From Bacteroidaceae bacterium (GTDB lineage Bacteria; Bacteroidota; Bacteroidia; Bacteroidales; Muribaculaceae): a DNA stretch of 64,000 nucleotides. The stretch is taken from assembly GCA_021768245.1 (NCBI GenBank), contig JAETNO010000010.1, positions 62,001 through 126,000 on the forward strand. Reading direction: 5' to 3'. Made by a program: the position numbers and the translations under genes. A model generated the notes under the pieces. It saw nothing but the letters and a program-made list of their open reading frames with translations, ran no database searches and had not been told where the DNA came from. Shown in pieces: positions 26,384 to 35,414 of the stretch. The stretch's first letter is position 1, and each line of letters begins with the position of its first letter.

Positions 26384-27229
26384 ATGACTACAGCAGCAAA
26401 AAAGTTCTCCTCCGACATAATAAGTGTAATCAGTTCACTGTCGGAAGTCCCTTTTATCACTTTCCCATCGCGCCTCGACTGGATGCTGGTCGCCGTATGC
26501 AAGCGCGGTGAAGTTTCCGCCACAATAGATGTCACTCCACGCCGCATGGGACCGAGTTCCATAATGGTGCTGCGTCCCGGACATATCATAAGCCAATGCA
26601 GGGAAAGTGATGATTTCGAAGGCTTCTATATAGTGGTCCAGGAAGAAAAGCTGAACGAGCTGCTGCCATCGCTGCACTATGTGATTCCCTACAGCATACA
26701 CTACAATGCAAACCCCATCATAGAAATCACGCCGGAAGAGCTTGAGACCCAGTCACTCATCTACGAGATGCTCCAAAGGCAAATTAATTTCGAATACCGG
26801 GCGTTCAATAACATGGCACTCAGTTCACTGTGCGAGGTGCTGTTCTATAACACCCTCGGAATATATGCATCAAGGGTCAATGCAAAAAGCCATTTCACAC
26901 GACGCGAGGAACTGCTTGCTTCATTTATAGAACTTATTGAAAAATATTTCAAATCGGAGCGCGCGGTCAACTTCTATGCCGAAAAACTCTTTGTCACGCC
27001 TAAACACCTTTCAGCAGTGCTGAAAGAAATCAGCGGCAAAACCGCAGGTGAATGGATTGACCACAGAGTGATTCTCGAAGCAAAACTCATGCTGAGAACC
27101 ACCGGTATGAATATACAGGAAATAAGCCTCGCACTAAATTTCTCAAACCAGTCATTCTTTGGGAAATATTTCAAACATCTGACCGGCATATCTCCGCGCG
27201 ACTACCGCAACAAACTCTCCGAAAACTGA
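26384..27229 (+). CDS. AraC family transcriptional regulator
   Basis: The 281-residue regulator has an N-terminal cupin-like sensing domain (about 15-160) and a C-terminal double helix-turn-helix (about 180-278). The latter has FYAEKLFVTPKHLSAVLKE in the first HTH and IQEISLALNFSNQSFFGKYF plus GISPRDYR in the second, the AraC signature. The ligand is unknown. The TPR gene begins one base after its stop, so the two are translated together. Confidence 0.92.
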   Translation: MTTAAKKFSSDIISVISSLSEVPFITFPSRLDWMLVAVCKRGEVSATIDVTPRRMGPSSIMVLRPGHIISQCRESDDFEGFYIVVQEEKLNELLPSLHYVIPYSIHYNANPIIEITPEELETQSLIYEMLQRQINFEYRAFNNMALSSLCEVLFYNTLGIYASRVNAKSHFTRREELLASFIELIEKYFKSERAVNFYAEKLFVTPKHLSAVLKEISGKTAGEWIDHRVILEAKLMLRTTGMNIQEISLALNFSNQSFFGKYFKHLTGISPRDYRNKLSEN

Positions 27230-27230
27230 A

Positions 27231-28124
27231 ATGAATTATAAGATAACTATCCTCCTCACCTCTATTATAACCCTCGTCTCCTCCATCACAATTAACGCGA
27301 CAGGAGGGAAACAGACTGAAAAGACATCTCCCAAAGGGTTCACGGCTACAACTGCCGACGACACTCCATACCTCAAAAAAGTCGACGAGGCCGACAGAGC
27401 ATGCGCAGAAGGGAAATGGCGTGAAGCGGAGCAGGCTCTGACCGATGCGCTCAGACTCGAACCAGGAAATCCCGGCAATATACTCCTGCTCTCCAATCTC
27501 GGAATCATACGCTACAACATGGGACTCGACTCCCTTGCCATCGAGACCCTTAACGACGCCCATGAAATGGCCCCGGCATCAGTGACAATCCTATCGAACC
27601 GCTCACGGATACTTCTGGCAAACGGACATGAGGAAGAGGCCTACCTTGACCTCGACCTTATACTCCAACTCGATTCGATGGAAATCACATCGCGATTTAA
27701 CCACTGCCTGCTGGCTCTGCGACGACATGACTTCCGCACAGCCAAAAGCGACTTCGAATTCATGACCCGTCACTTTCCCGAAGAACTCGAGACAGATATC
27801 GCCGGAGCGACCGTCCTGAGCGGAACCGGGGACTATACGGGAGCCATCCCATATTATACAAAAATCCTCAAAGAAAGGAAAGATCCCGAATACTACAGCG
27901 GACGGGCATACTGCTATCTTCTGACCGACAGACTGCAGGAAGCGTCCGATGATCTCAACACCGCGCTTTCGCTTTCACCCGACGACGGTGAACTCTACCT
28001 CTACCGTTCAGCGTTAAATAAAATGCGATACCGTCCGAAAGACTCCGAAGCTGATGCCCTTAAAGCCATAGAACTTGGAGTAGACAAAAATCGGGTGGAA
28101 CAACTATTAGGAAAAATGAAATGA
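27231..28124 (+). CDS. Exported tetratricopeptide-repeat protein
   Basis: The 297-residue protein has a signal peptide (MNYKITILLTSIITLVSSITINA). About six helical TPR-like repeats span roughly 50-290, such as ACAEGKWREAEQALTDALRL, RYNMGLDSLAIETLNDAHEM and CYLLTDRLQEASDDLNTALS. It is probably a periplasmic scaffold; partners are unknown. It follows the AraC gene directly (1-bp gap) and precedes rsgA by 25 bp. Confidence 0.85.
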   Translation: MNYKITILLTSIITLVSSITINATGGKQTEKTSPKGFTATTADDTPYLKKVDEADRACAEGKWREAEQALTDALRLEPGNPGNILLLSNLGIIRYNMGLDSLAIETLNDAHEMAPASVTILSNRSRILLANGHEEEAYLDLDLILQLDSMEITSRFNHCLLALRRHDFRTAKSDFEFMTRHFPEELETDIAGATVLSGTGDYTGAIPYYTKILKERKDPEYYSGRAYCYLLTDRLQEASDDLNTALSLSPDDGELYLYRSALNKMRYRPKDSEADALKAIELGVDKNRVEQLLGKMK

Positions 28125-28149
28125 CCGAGAACCGCAATAAGAGACTATA

Positions 28150-29097
28150 ATGACGGGAACAGTAATAAAGAACACGGGCAGCTCCTATCTTGTCCTTGCC
28201 GACGACGGAAGGGAACTTAACTGCAAGATAAAAGGGAATTTCCGCCTTAAAGGAATCAGGACCACCAACCCTGTTGCCGTAGGCGACAGGGTGACAGTGA
28301 GTGGCGATGGAGACAGCACTAAATATATAAGCTCAATCGAACCACGCAGGAACTATATAATCCGCCGGGCAAGCAATCTCTCCAAGCAGGCCCATATCCT
28401 TGCCGCGAATCTCGACCAGGTCTGTCTCGTGGTCACACTCTTTCACCCTACCACATCAACCACTTTCATCGACCGCTTTCTCGCCACAGCCGAGGCCTAC
28501 AGAGTGCCAGCCGTGCTTGTCATAAACAAAATCGACCTGATTAAAGATGATGAGGAGGCTATGGAATATCTCGATGCCGTCACATATCTATATGAGTCAA
28601 TCGGATATCCCGTAGTTAAAATTTCAGCCAAGACCGGCGAAGGCATCGAGAATCTTCGCAGACTGCTTGAAGGGAAAACCACACTCTTCTCCGGTAATTC
28701 GGGAGTAGGGAAATCGACATTAATCAACGACCTTATCCCGGGACTTGACTTAGCTACAGCAGAGATTTCGACCACCCACGACACCGGGATGCATACCACT
28801 ACATTTTCCGAAATGTTCAAGATTCCGGGCATGAATGATAAGAGCTATATAATAGACACTCCAGGAGTGAAGGGCTTCGGTACGCTCGAATTTGACCGCC
28901 ATGAGGTCGGACACTTCTTCCCGGAAATTTTCAAACTGAGTTCAGGATGCCGATACGGGGACTGCACCCATACCCACGAACCGGGGTGCGCTGTCAGAGA
29001 AGCCCTTGATGAACACAGGATCGCAGAATCGCGCTATTCATCATATATCTCAATCCTTGACGACTCCGAAGAGGACAAATATCGTAAAGGATACTAA
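28150..29097 (+). CDS. rsgA: Ribosome small subunit-dependent GTPase
   Basis: The 315-residue circularly permuted GTPase matures the 30S subunit. An N-terminal OB fold (about 1-70) comes first. The G motifs then appear in the permuted order: NKID (126-129), SAKTGEG, the P-loop GNSGVGKST (182-190) and DTPGVKGF. A C-terminal zinc site follows with Cys/His in GCRYGDCTHTHEPGC. It is the last gene of the AraC-TPR run and converges with yigZ 7 bp away. Confidence 0.96.
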   Translation: MTGTVIKNTGSSYLVLADDGRELNCKIKGNFRLKGIRTTNPVAVGDRVTVSGDGDSTKYISSIEPRRNYIIRRASNLSKQAHILAANLDQVCLVVTLFHPTTSTTFIDRFLATAEAYRVPAVLVINKIDLIKDDEEAMEYLDAVTYLYESIGYPVVKISAKTGEGIENLRRLLEGKTTLFSGNSGVGKSTLINDLIPGLDLATAEISTTHDTGMHTTTFSEMFKIPGMNDKSYIIDTPGVKGFGTLEFDRHEVGHFFPEIFKLSSGCRYGDCTHTHEPGCAVREALDEHRIAESRYSSYISILDDSEEDKYRKGY

Positions 29098-29104
29098 AGT
29101 TCTG

Positions 29105-29719
29105 TCATTGCAATATCGAAGTCCCGGAAATAGCGCTTATACGGCCTTCGATTTCCGATTTCAGATCAAGCGGAAGGGAGACTGTCATTGAGCAAGTGTT
29201 GTCAAACTGTTGATCGGTCACCTTTACTATCTCACGCGCTCCCGGAGGATTCTGCGCTTTCAGCAATTTCATGACGTCGTTCATGGCAAGATAAGGAAAA
29301 GTGAAACTCAATGAGACCATATCGCGTCCTTCGATAATCTCCGCAGTCTCAATAGCCATACGGGCAGCCTCGCGATATGCTGCAATAAGTCCCGAGGTGC
29401 CCAGTTTTATTCCACCGAAATATCTCACCACTATTATGACTATATTGGTGAGGCCGAAAGAATTTATCTGACCCAATATCGGCTTACCTGCAGTGCCCGA
29501 CGGTTCACCATTGTCAGAAGATAGAAACACCTTCCGGTCAGAACCAATCATATAGGCCCAGCAAACATGGCGGGCATCATGATATTCATTCGTATACAGA
29601 GCTATATACTCCTTGGCCTCTGAAGCGGTGGCAACGGGGATGGCAAATGAGATGAAGCGGCTCATCTTCTCACGAAAAGCCGCTTCACTCTGTGACGCTA
29701 TAGTCAAATATTTTGCCAC
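29105..29719 (-). CDS. YigZ/IMPACT family protein
   Basis: The 204-residue protein has the conserved UPF0029 core: REKMSRFISFAIPV, ARHVCWAYMI, SSDNGEPSGTAGKPIL, VVRYFGGIKLGTSGL. A C-terminal DUF1949 ferredoxin-like domain follows. In eukaryotes IMPACT regulates GCN2; bacterial members have no settled function. The start is a GTG (29719); no better ATG precedes the conserved block. It lies 18 bp after queA in an apparent minus-strand operon. Confidence 0.88.
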   Translation of the reverse strand: MAKYLTIASQSEAAFREKMSRFISFAIPVATASEAKEYIALYTNEYHDARHVCWAYMIGSDRKVFLSSDNGEPSGTAGKPILGQINSFGLTNIVIIVVRYFGGIKLGTSGLIAAYREAARMAIETAEIIEGRDMVSLSFTFPYLAMNDVMKLLKAQNPPGAREIVKVTDQQFDNTCSMTVSLPLDLKSEIEGRISAISGTSILQ

Positions 29720-29737
29720 TAAACAATCTTAATATGT

Positions 29738-30790
29738 TTATGAAACAATGAGCATGGCATCACCATAGACACCGAATTTATATCCCTCTTTGACAGCTTT
29801 CTTATATGCATCCATGACAAGGTCATAGCCACCGAAAGCCGCAACCATCATGAGCATTGTGGAATAAGGGAGATGGAAGTTTGAGACAAGGGCGTCGGTA
29901 ACGGTGAAGTCATAGGGCGGGAAAATAAATTTATTAGTCCAGCCGGAATATGTCTTCATATGCTCACCCATGCTGACGGAACTTGCGATGGCACGAAGCA
30001 CGGAAGTGCCCACAGCGCAGACACGGTGGCCGCCATCCTTGGTTGAATTTACGAGTTCGACAAGCTTTTCGTCAGCCTCCATTTCTTCGGAGTCCATACG
30101 GTGTTTCGTAAGGTCCTCGACATCAATTTCACGATAATTGCCGAGGCCACTGTGGATTGTAATGAAACCCTGATTGACGCCCTTTATTTCAAGACGCTTC
30201 AAGAGTTCGCGCGAGAAATGGAGACCCGCTCCAGGAACTATAACAGCACCTTCCTTACGGGCGAAAATGGTCTGATAGCGTTCGGCATCCTCTTCGTCCG
30301 GCTCACGCTTTATATAGTAAGGCAGAGGAGTAGTGCCAAGCTTATAGAGTTCCTTCTTGAATTCATCATGCGGACCGTCGTAAAGGAAGCGCAAAGTTCG
30401 GCCACGGGAGGTGGTGTTGTCAATCACTTCAGCGACCATCGATTCATCATCGCCAAAGTACAATTTATTACCGATACGGATTTTACGTGCCGGCTCAACG
30501 AGCACATCCCAGAGTTTGTTTTCGGCACTGAGTTCACGAAGCAGGAACACCTCGATGCGCGCGCCGGTCTTTTCCTTGTTTCCGTAAAGACGTGCAGGGA
30601 AAACCATAGTGTCGTTGTAGACAAAAAGGTCACCATCATCGAAGTAGTCTATTATATCCTTGAAGATTTTATGTTCAATCTCGCCTGTGCGACGGTTTAC
30701 GACCATCAGTCTTGACTGGTCGCGCTCAGGGTTAGGACGTTGGGCTATTAATTCGTCCGGCAGACGGAATTTGAATTGTGAAAGTTTCAT
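29738..30790 (-). CDS. queA: S-adenosylmethionine:tRNA ribosyltransferase-isomerase
   Basis: 350 residues, full length. The enzyme transfers ribose from SAM to preQ1 in tRNA, making epoxyqueuosine. Family blocks seen are [12 protein letters not shown] near the N-terminus, [50 protein letters not shown] and the C-terminal [21 protein letters not shown]. It lies 83 bp after truB, another tRNA-modification gene, and 18 bp before yigZ. Confidence 0.96.
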   Translation of the reverse strand: MKLSQFKFRLPDELIAQRPNPERDQSRLMVVNRRTGEIEHKIFKDIIDYFDDGDLFVYNDTMVFPARLYGNKEKTGARIEVFLLRELSAENKLWDVLVEPARKIRIGNKLYFGDDESMVAEVIDNTTSRGRTLRFLYDGPHDEFKKELYKLGTTPLPYYIKREPDEEDAERYQTIFARKEGAVIVPGAGLHFSRELLKRLEIKGVNQGFITIHSGLGNYREIDVEDLTKHRMDSEEMEADEKLVELVNSTKDGGHRVCAVGTSVLRAIASSVSMGEHMKTYSGWTNKFIFPPYDFTVTDALVSNFHLPYSTMLMMVAAFGGYDLVMDAYKKAVKEGYKFGVYGDAMLIVS

Positions 30791-30873
30791 GCTACAAACT
30801 TATGATTAACTCTTAAATTTTAGAGGCTATTTTTTATTGATGATTATTTGATAAGGCCCGAAAAGGGGCAAGA

Positions 30874-31599
30874 TTAAATATCTTTTTCTTCATCGTCAGG
30901 GAAGCTTATCTCTACATTCCTGATGAGCTCCACAGCCTGCTCGACACTGAGGCAGTCCTCTATGCGGACATCACCGACACGCGTGCGACGCAAACCGACA
31001 AGATGAGCGCCGGAACCGAGAGCCTCACCAATATCACGGGCAAGAGCCCTGATATATGTCCCCTTACTACATACAATCCTAAGCGTAAGAGTCATGGATT
31101 CACTGTCGAAACCGAGCATCTCAATCTCGTCAATGACAAGCACCTTCGGTTTAAGCTCCACTTCATGACCTTTACGGGCCATCTTGTAGGCCCTCTTGCC
31201 GTCGACCTTGCAGGCTGAAAAGGAAGGAGGCACCTGCTCAATCCTGCCGGTGAAACGGGGAAGCACACCGGATATCATGTCCTGAGTGATATGGGCTGTC
31301 GGATATGTCGCGTCAATTTCAGTCTCAAGGTCAAAAGAAGGGGTCGTAGCTCCAAGCTTTACTGTAGCTATATATTCCTTTACTCCGGCCTGAAGCGATT
31401 CAATCAGCTTCGTGGCGCGGCCTGTAACCACTACCATGACTCCGGTAGCCAATGGGTCGAGGGTTCCGGCGTGACCGACCTTGAACTTCTTCCGATGAAG
31501 CCTATGAAGAATTACTCCGCGCAAACGCTTGACGACATCAAACGAAGTCCACTCCAAAGGCTTGTCAACGTAAAGAATCTCTCCTGTAACGAAGTCCAT
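30874..31599 (-). CDS. truB: tRNA pseudouridine(55) synthase
   Basis: The 241-residue enzyme makes the pseudouridine at position 55 in the T loop. The catalytic Asp48 is in GHAGTLDPLATG. Other marks are PLEWTSFDVVKRLR at the N-terminus, PPSFSACKVDGKRAYKMAR and GTYIRALARDIGEALG. The C-terminal PUA domain is short. It lies 3 bp after uppP. Confidence 0.96.
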   Translation of the reverse strand: MDFVTGEILYVDKPLEWTSFDVVKRLRGVILHRLHRKKFKVGHAGTLDPLATGVMVVVTGRATKLIESLQAGVKEYIATVKLGATTPSFDLETEIDATYPTAHITQDMISGVLPRFTGRIEQVPPSFSACKVDGKRAYKMARKGHEVELKPKVLVIDEIEMLGFDSESMTLTLRIVCSKGTYIRALARDIGEALGSGAHLVGLRRTRVGDVRIEDCLSVEQAVELIRNVEISFPDDEEKDI

Positions 31600-31602
31600 A
31601 TT

Positions 31603-32421
31603 TTACCAGACGATGCAAAGCACACCTGCAATCACACAATAGAGCGCAAACCAGATGAGCTTACCTTTTTTCACTATATTGAGCATCCATTTGCATGCAA
31701 GACAGCCTACAATGAACGAAGCCAGGAAGCCGACCAGCAATGGAAGCGTGCCTACACTGCCGCTCACACCCTCGCCCGCCATCAAATCCTTCGCGCTCAA
31801 AAGGGCCTCTCCGAGAATCGGGATTATCACCATGAAAAACGAGAACTGGGCAATCTTATCGCGCTTGTCACCAAGAAGGAGACCGGTGGCGATTGTAGTT
31901 CCGGAACGGCTAAGACCAGGAAGCACAGCTATTGACTGCGCACATCCGATAATAAAGGCATCAAGCCAGGTGATATCATGCCCCTTTATGCCTTCAGTCC
32001 TCTCGCGCTGAGGATTACGGAACAGATAGGCAAATGTCAGCAACAACGCGGTCACAAGCAGACATATGCCGACAACGAGAAGACCGTTGCCAAAGAATTG
32101 TTCCACGAAATCCTTGAAGAAAAGCCCGACAATGGCTACAGGAATACAGGAAAGAAGTATCTTGCAAACATAGAAAAACTTATCGTCGCGTGCAATAGTA
32201 AAGAATGATTTACACAGGGGGACAAATTCATTCCAAAGCACAACGATAGTACTCAACACAGTTGCCACATGCAGTACAATATCAAATTCCAGGGCCTCGG
32301 CTCCCGGCAATTTAAGGCCAAGAATCTCACGGCAGATTTCAAGATGCCCGCTGCTGCTGATAGGAAGATATTCAGCAAGACCCTGGACAATGCCTAATAT
32401 AAGTGCGTCTAACCAATCCAT
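31603..32421 (-). CDS. uppP: Undecaprenyl-diphosphate phosphatase
   Basis: The 272-residue membrane enzyme (BacA type, about eight helices) recycles the lipid carrier for cell-wall synthesis and gives bacitracin tolerance. The active-site motifs are QGLAEYLPISSSGHLEI near the N-terminus and LPGLSRSGTTI later on. Its ATG overlaps the stop of the DUF3098 gene (TAATG), and truB begins 3 bp after it, so translation is coupled in this operon. Confidence 0.96.
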   Translation of the reverse strand: MDWLDALILGIVQGLAEYLPISSSGHLEICREILGLKLPGAEALEFDIVLHVATVLSTIVVLWNEFVPLCKSFFTIARDDKFFYVCKILLSCIPVAIVGLFFKDFVEQFFGNGLLVVGICLLVTALLLTFAYLFRNPQRERTEGIKGHDITWLDAFIIGCAQSIAVLPGLSRSGTTIATGLLLGDKRDKIAQFSFFMVIIPILGEALLSAKDLMAGEGVSGSVGTLPLLVGFLASFIVGCLACKWMLNIVKKGKLIWFALYCVIAGVLCIVW

Positions 32422-32729
32422 TATTCCTTATCCTCTCCTTTCTTATCCTTAGGGCTGTACATAATTGCAAAACCCATGAAAATGAAACCGATGAAAGCAA
32501 TTGTAGGGCCGACCACGATGCGACGTGTTGAGAAAATATCAGGGTTGAAGGAATCCCAGTCAGTAGCGCCGCCCGCCATCAGACAGAATCCCAACACAAT
32601 CATCACCCCGGCGATAGCCATAAGGATAAAATTTATTTTCAAAAGCGGGAGCTGGCTGTGGCTCTCCCCGATAAAAGGCGAGTCGTTGTTGTTAGCATCG
32701 CTTCGCTTGGATGGAGTTTTATATGCCAT
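32421..32729 (-). CDS. DUF3098 family membrane protein
   Basis: This 102-residue protein has two predicted membrane helices (LPLLKINFILMAIAGVMIVL and PTIAFIGFIFMGFAIM) joined by a loop with WDSFNPDIFS. It is a DUF3098 protein, a family typical of Bacteroidetes and regularly located between ftsX and uppP. Role unknown; the context suggests cell division or wall synthesis. The ATG at 32729 is chosen over a TTG six bases upstream. Confidence 0.85.
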   Translation of the reverse strand: MAYKTPSKRSDANNNDSPFIGESHSQLPLLKINFILMAIAGVMIVLGFCLMAGGATDWDSFNPDIFSTRRIVVGPTIAFIGFIFMGFAIMYSPKDKKGEDKE

Positions 32730-32738
32730 TATCAAATA

Positions 32739-33617
32739 TTATTTAAACATTTCATCATAAGATAACCGCAGATAGCGGTTTGCTGCGAAAAGGGCTGCGA
32801 TGAGACAAATCAGCATGCCGGTGAGGATTACTCCGGCCAGGACAGGAATTATCGCCTGCCATGACAGCACCTCAGCGACAGAGAGTTCCATCATGTGGCT
32901 ATAATAAACGACAGCAATCAAGCCTACAGAAGCTATAAGTCCTGCGACAAAGCCGTTCAGAAGGTTCGATGTAAGGAAAGGACGCCGGATGAAGCCTGCG
33001 GTAGCACCCACAAGTTTCATCGTATAGATTGAGAAACGCTTCGCATAAACTGCAAGCCGGACTGTATTGAATATCAACACAAACGACACCACAAGCAGGG
33101 CTATAGCCACCACAAGCAGGCCGAATGTCACACTTCGTAGAGTCCCGTTAATACTGTCGACCAATTCGGCATGAACCTTCACCTCTCTGACCTGAGGCAT
33201 CAGCATCAAAGGCGCCACTATAAGATTTATGCTGTCAGTAGAGGCATATGCGGGTTTCACACGCACTTCAAGTTCACCGACAAAGGGATTAACACCACCA
33301 AGACGCATGATGTCCTCACCCTCTCCGAGCATCTTCTGCCAACGGTCGAGCACTGTCTCAGGAGAAGTATAAACCGACGAAGCCACACCCGGGTTTCCTT
33401 TTACCAAGTCCTTTACCGATGCAATGTCAGAAGCCGTTACCTCCTCGTTGAAAAGAATCACGAATCCCATCTTTTCCTTTATACTGTCAGTCACGCGATG
33501 GGTCGCGATGCCAATCAACGATGCCAGACCAAGCACAAAAAGCACCAATGCAACTGAGACAGTCGCCGTGGCACGTGTGCTGAACAGAGGAATTATGTGA
33601 TGACGCCTTTTAGCCAT
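32739..33617 (-). CDS. ftsX: Cell division permease-like protein FtsX
   Basis: The 292-residue protein has the FtsX layout. It has an N-terminal cytoplasmic start, one helix (TATVSVALVLFVLGLASL), a periplasmic domain (about 50-170 with SVKDLVKGNPGVASSVY) and three more helices. The tail carries RFSIYTMKLVGATAGFIRRPF as coupling region. With FtsE it activates peptidoglycan hydrolases during division; FtsE is not adjacent here, as is usual in Bacteroidetes. First gene of the ftsX-to-yigZ operon. Confidence 0.93.
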   Translation of the reverse strand: MAKRRHHIIPLFSTRATATVSVALVLFVLGLASLIGIATHRVTDSIKEKMGFVILFNEEVTASDIASVKDLVKGNPGVASSVYTSPETVLDRWQKMLGEGEDIMRLGGVNPFVGELEVRVKPAYASTDSINLIVAPLMLMPQVREVKVHAELVDSINGTLRSVTFGLLVVAIALLVVSFVLIFNTVRLAVYAKRFSIYTMKLVGATAGFIRRPFLTSNLLNGFVAGLIASVGLIAVVYYSHMMELSVAEVLSWQAIIPVLAGVILTGMLICLIAALFAANRYLRLSYDEMFK

Positions 33618-33633
33618 AATAAAGAATAAAGTA

Positions 33634-33641
33634 CAAAATTA
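33634..33641 (-). promoter_or_regulatory. -7 box of the ftsX operon
   Basis: Minus strand TAATTTTG, 16 bp before the ftsX ATG, so the leader is very short. Confidence 0.55.
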
Positions 33642-33704
33642 CAACCATCCGAAGGCGTTGTCAAGTGATTTAACTAAATTTTAACCTTATATGGTCCAAA
33701 ATAT

Positions 33705-34790
33705 CTATCTTGACGAATAAGAGCGCCATTTTTCAATCAAAGCCGTCATATCGTCAGGAATCGGAGCCGAAAAAAACATCTCCTCTCCACTTACAGGATG
33801 AACGAAACCGAGTGTCCTGGCATGCAGAGCCTGCCTCGGACAAAGTTCGAAACAGTTTTCAATGAATTTCCGGTAAGAACCACTGCGCTCTCCCCTTAAA
33901 ATCACGTCGCCACCATAGCGGGCATCGGAAAATAGAGGATGGCCGATGTGGCGCATGTGCACACGAATCTGATGGGTACGCCCCGTCTCAAGCACACACT
34001 TCACCAATGCCACATGAGCAAAATCCTCAAGCACCTCATAATGAGTCACAGCATGCTTCCCTGTCGGATCATCATCCGGCAACACCGCCATCTGTAACCT
34101 ATCCTTCGGATTGCGTCCTATATTGCCTTCAACACGTCCAATGGCAGGCTCGGGGACACCCCATACGAGCGCATTGTATTCCCGTTTGGTCGTCTTATTG
34201 AAAAACTGTTTCCCGAGATGGGTCTTGGCGTCAGGGGTTTTCGCCACGACCAAAAGCCCCGACGTATCCTTGTCTATACGGTGGACGAGCCCGAGGCGAG
34301 GGTCGCTGACATCATAATCAGGATTGTCACGGAAATGATAAGCGAGAGCATTTACAAGCGTTCCGGAATAGTTTCCGTGCCCCGGATGGACTACGAGTCC
34401 GGCAGGTTTGTTGACCACCAATAACGCATCGTCCTCATATACGATGTCAAGCGGGATGTCCTCGGCAATGATTTCAAGTTCATAACGCGGACGGTCCATG
34501 ACCACCTGCACAACATCAAGAGGCTTAACCCTGTAGTTAGACTTGACAGCCTTCCCATTGACATGTATGCATCCGGCATCGGCTGCTTGCTGAATACGGT
34601 TGCGCGACGATTTTTCAAGCCGTGTCACAAGGAATTTATCAACGCGGAGCAACTGCTGCCCCTTGTCGGCCACGAAGCGGAAATGCTCATAAAGGCCTGC
34701 GCCATCCTCGCCGGCATCGTCAATATCCACGCCATCAACCTCCAGCTCCGGGTTCAAATAGTCGGAGGCAATTTCTTTATCGTCTGTCAT
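33705..34790 (-). CDS. rluD: Ribosomal large-subunit pseudouridine synthase, RluD type
   Basis: The 361-residue enzyme has an N-terminal S4 RNA-binding domain (LLRVDKFLVTRLEKSSRNRI) and a RluA-family catalytic domain with the active Asp in LVHRIDKDTSGLLV. The motifs VVNKPAGLVVHPGHGNYSGT and TGRTHQIRVHMRHIGHPL are diagnostic. It starts 1 bp after the PASTA-protein stop (ATG at 34790). An acidic leader (about 20-35) precedes the S4 domain. The longer open frame upstream lies inside the PASTA gene. Confidence 0.94.
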   Translation of the reverse strand: MTDDKEIASDYLNPELEVDGVDIDDAGEDGAGLYEHFRFVADKGQQLLRVDKFLVTRLEKSSRNRIQQAADAGCIHVNGKAVKSNYRVKPLDVVQVVMDRPRYELEIIAEDIPLDIVYEDDALLVVNKPAGLVVHPGHGNYSGTLVNALAYHFRDNPDYDVSDPRLGLVHRIDKDTSGLLVVAKTPDAKTHLGKQFFNKTTKREYNALVWGVPEPAIGRVEGNIGRNPKDRLQMAVLPDDDPTGKHAVTHYEVLEDFAHVALVKCVLETGRTHQIRVHMRHIGHPLFSDARYGGDVILRGERSGSYRKFIENCFELCPRQALHARTLGFVHPVSGEEMFFSAPIPDDMTALIEKWRSYSSR

Positions 34791-34791
34791 A

Positions 34792-35382
34792 TTAAAACAA
34801 ATCGAGCTGTTCGGACACATGGCCAAGGCTATCACCCCCGATAGTATCAGTGATAATCTCATGGACACCCTCTCCCACTTCAAGCTCAATAGTGGCATTG
34901 ACCGGCACTCGCGCACCCGGAGAAAGGCGGTTGCCTTTATATCTTACAGCCAAAACAAGATCCTTGAAATCACTCGGGACACGCTTTTCAATCACGTTCT
35001 TGATTTCCAGACCTTCCAATATCGACTTGGCCTGCCGCACGGATATATCTGAAAGAGCGGGCAATGTCACCATCTTCGGGGAGAAAGCATTGATTGTAAG
35101 ATAAATCTCACGTCCCTCCTTCACCACAGTACCAACTTTAGGGTTCTGCTCAATCACCGTGCCCGGACGAGTTGACTTGTCATAGACCGAATCTGAAAGC
35201 ACAGCGACAAGGCCTTCCGCATCAAGCAGAACCGACGCTTCGGAATACGGAAGAGATTTGACTGACGGAACGGTTATCGTCGAATCGTGACGTGTCCATA
35301 TGTCGAGCCATGACATAGCCATCCACCCGATAGCGAAGGCTGCGATAATCATCAGTCCGATGTGGAGGAGAATTTTTTTCAT
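34792..35382 (-). CDS. PASTA-domain membrane protein
   Basis: The 196-residue protein has one N-terminal membrane helix (LLHIGLMIIAAFAIGWMAM) and two PASTA domains outside the membrane (about 38-105 and 107-172). Their marks are VPSVKSLPYSEASVLLDAEG and LPALSDISVRQAKSILEGLE. PASTA domains bind peptidoglycan fragments on kinases and penicillin-binding proteins, but no kinase or transpeptidase domain is attached here. It lies between lon and rluD in one operon, a combination I recall as common in Bacteroidetes. Confidence 0.88.
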   Translation of the reverse strand: MKKILLHIGLMIIAAFAIGWMAMSWLDIWTRHDSTITVPSVKSLPYSEASVLLDAEGLVAVLSDSVYDKSTRPGTVIEQNPKVGTVVKEGREIYLTINAFSPKMVTLPALSDISVRQAKSILEGLEIKNVIEKRVPSDFKDLVLAVRYKGNRLSPGARVPVNATIELEVGEGVHEIITDTIGGDSLGHVSEQLDLF

Positions 35383-35414
35383 TTATCTATATATAAATAG
35401 GTGTCAGTCTATGA

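Noticed and set aside
30101..30715. Long plus-strand open frame antisense to queA (204 codons)
   Set aside because: It is a shadow of queA: the minus-strand frame has full family conservation, and the plus-strand product has no domain, signal or upstream promoter.
30795..30802. TAAGTTTG just before queA as a promoter
   Set aside because: It lies only 4 bp before the queA ATG, so transcription would start at or inside the start codon; a leaderless mRNA is not supported here.
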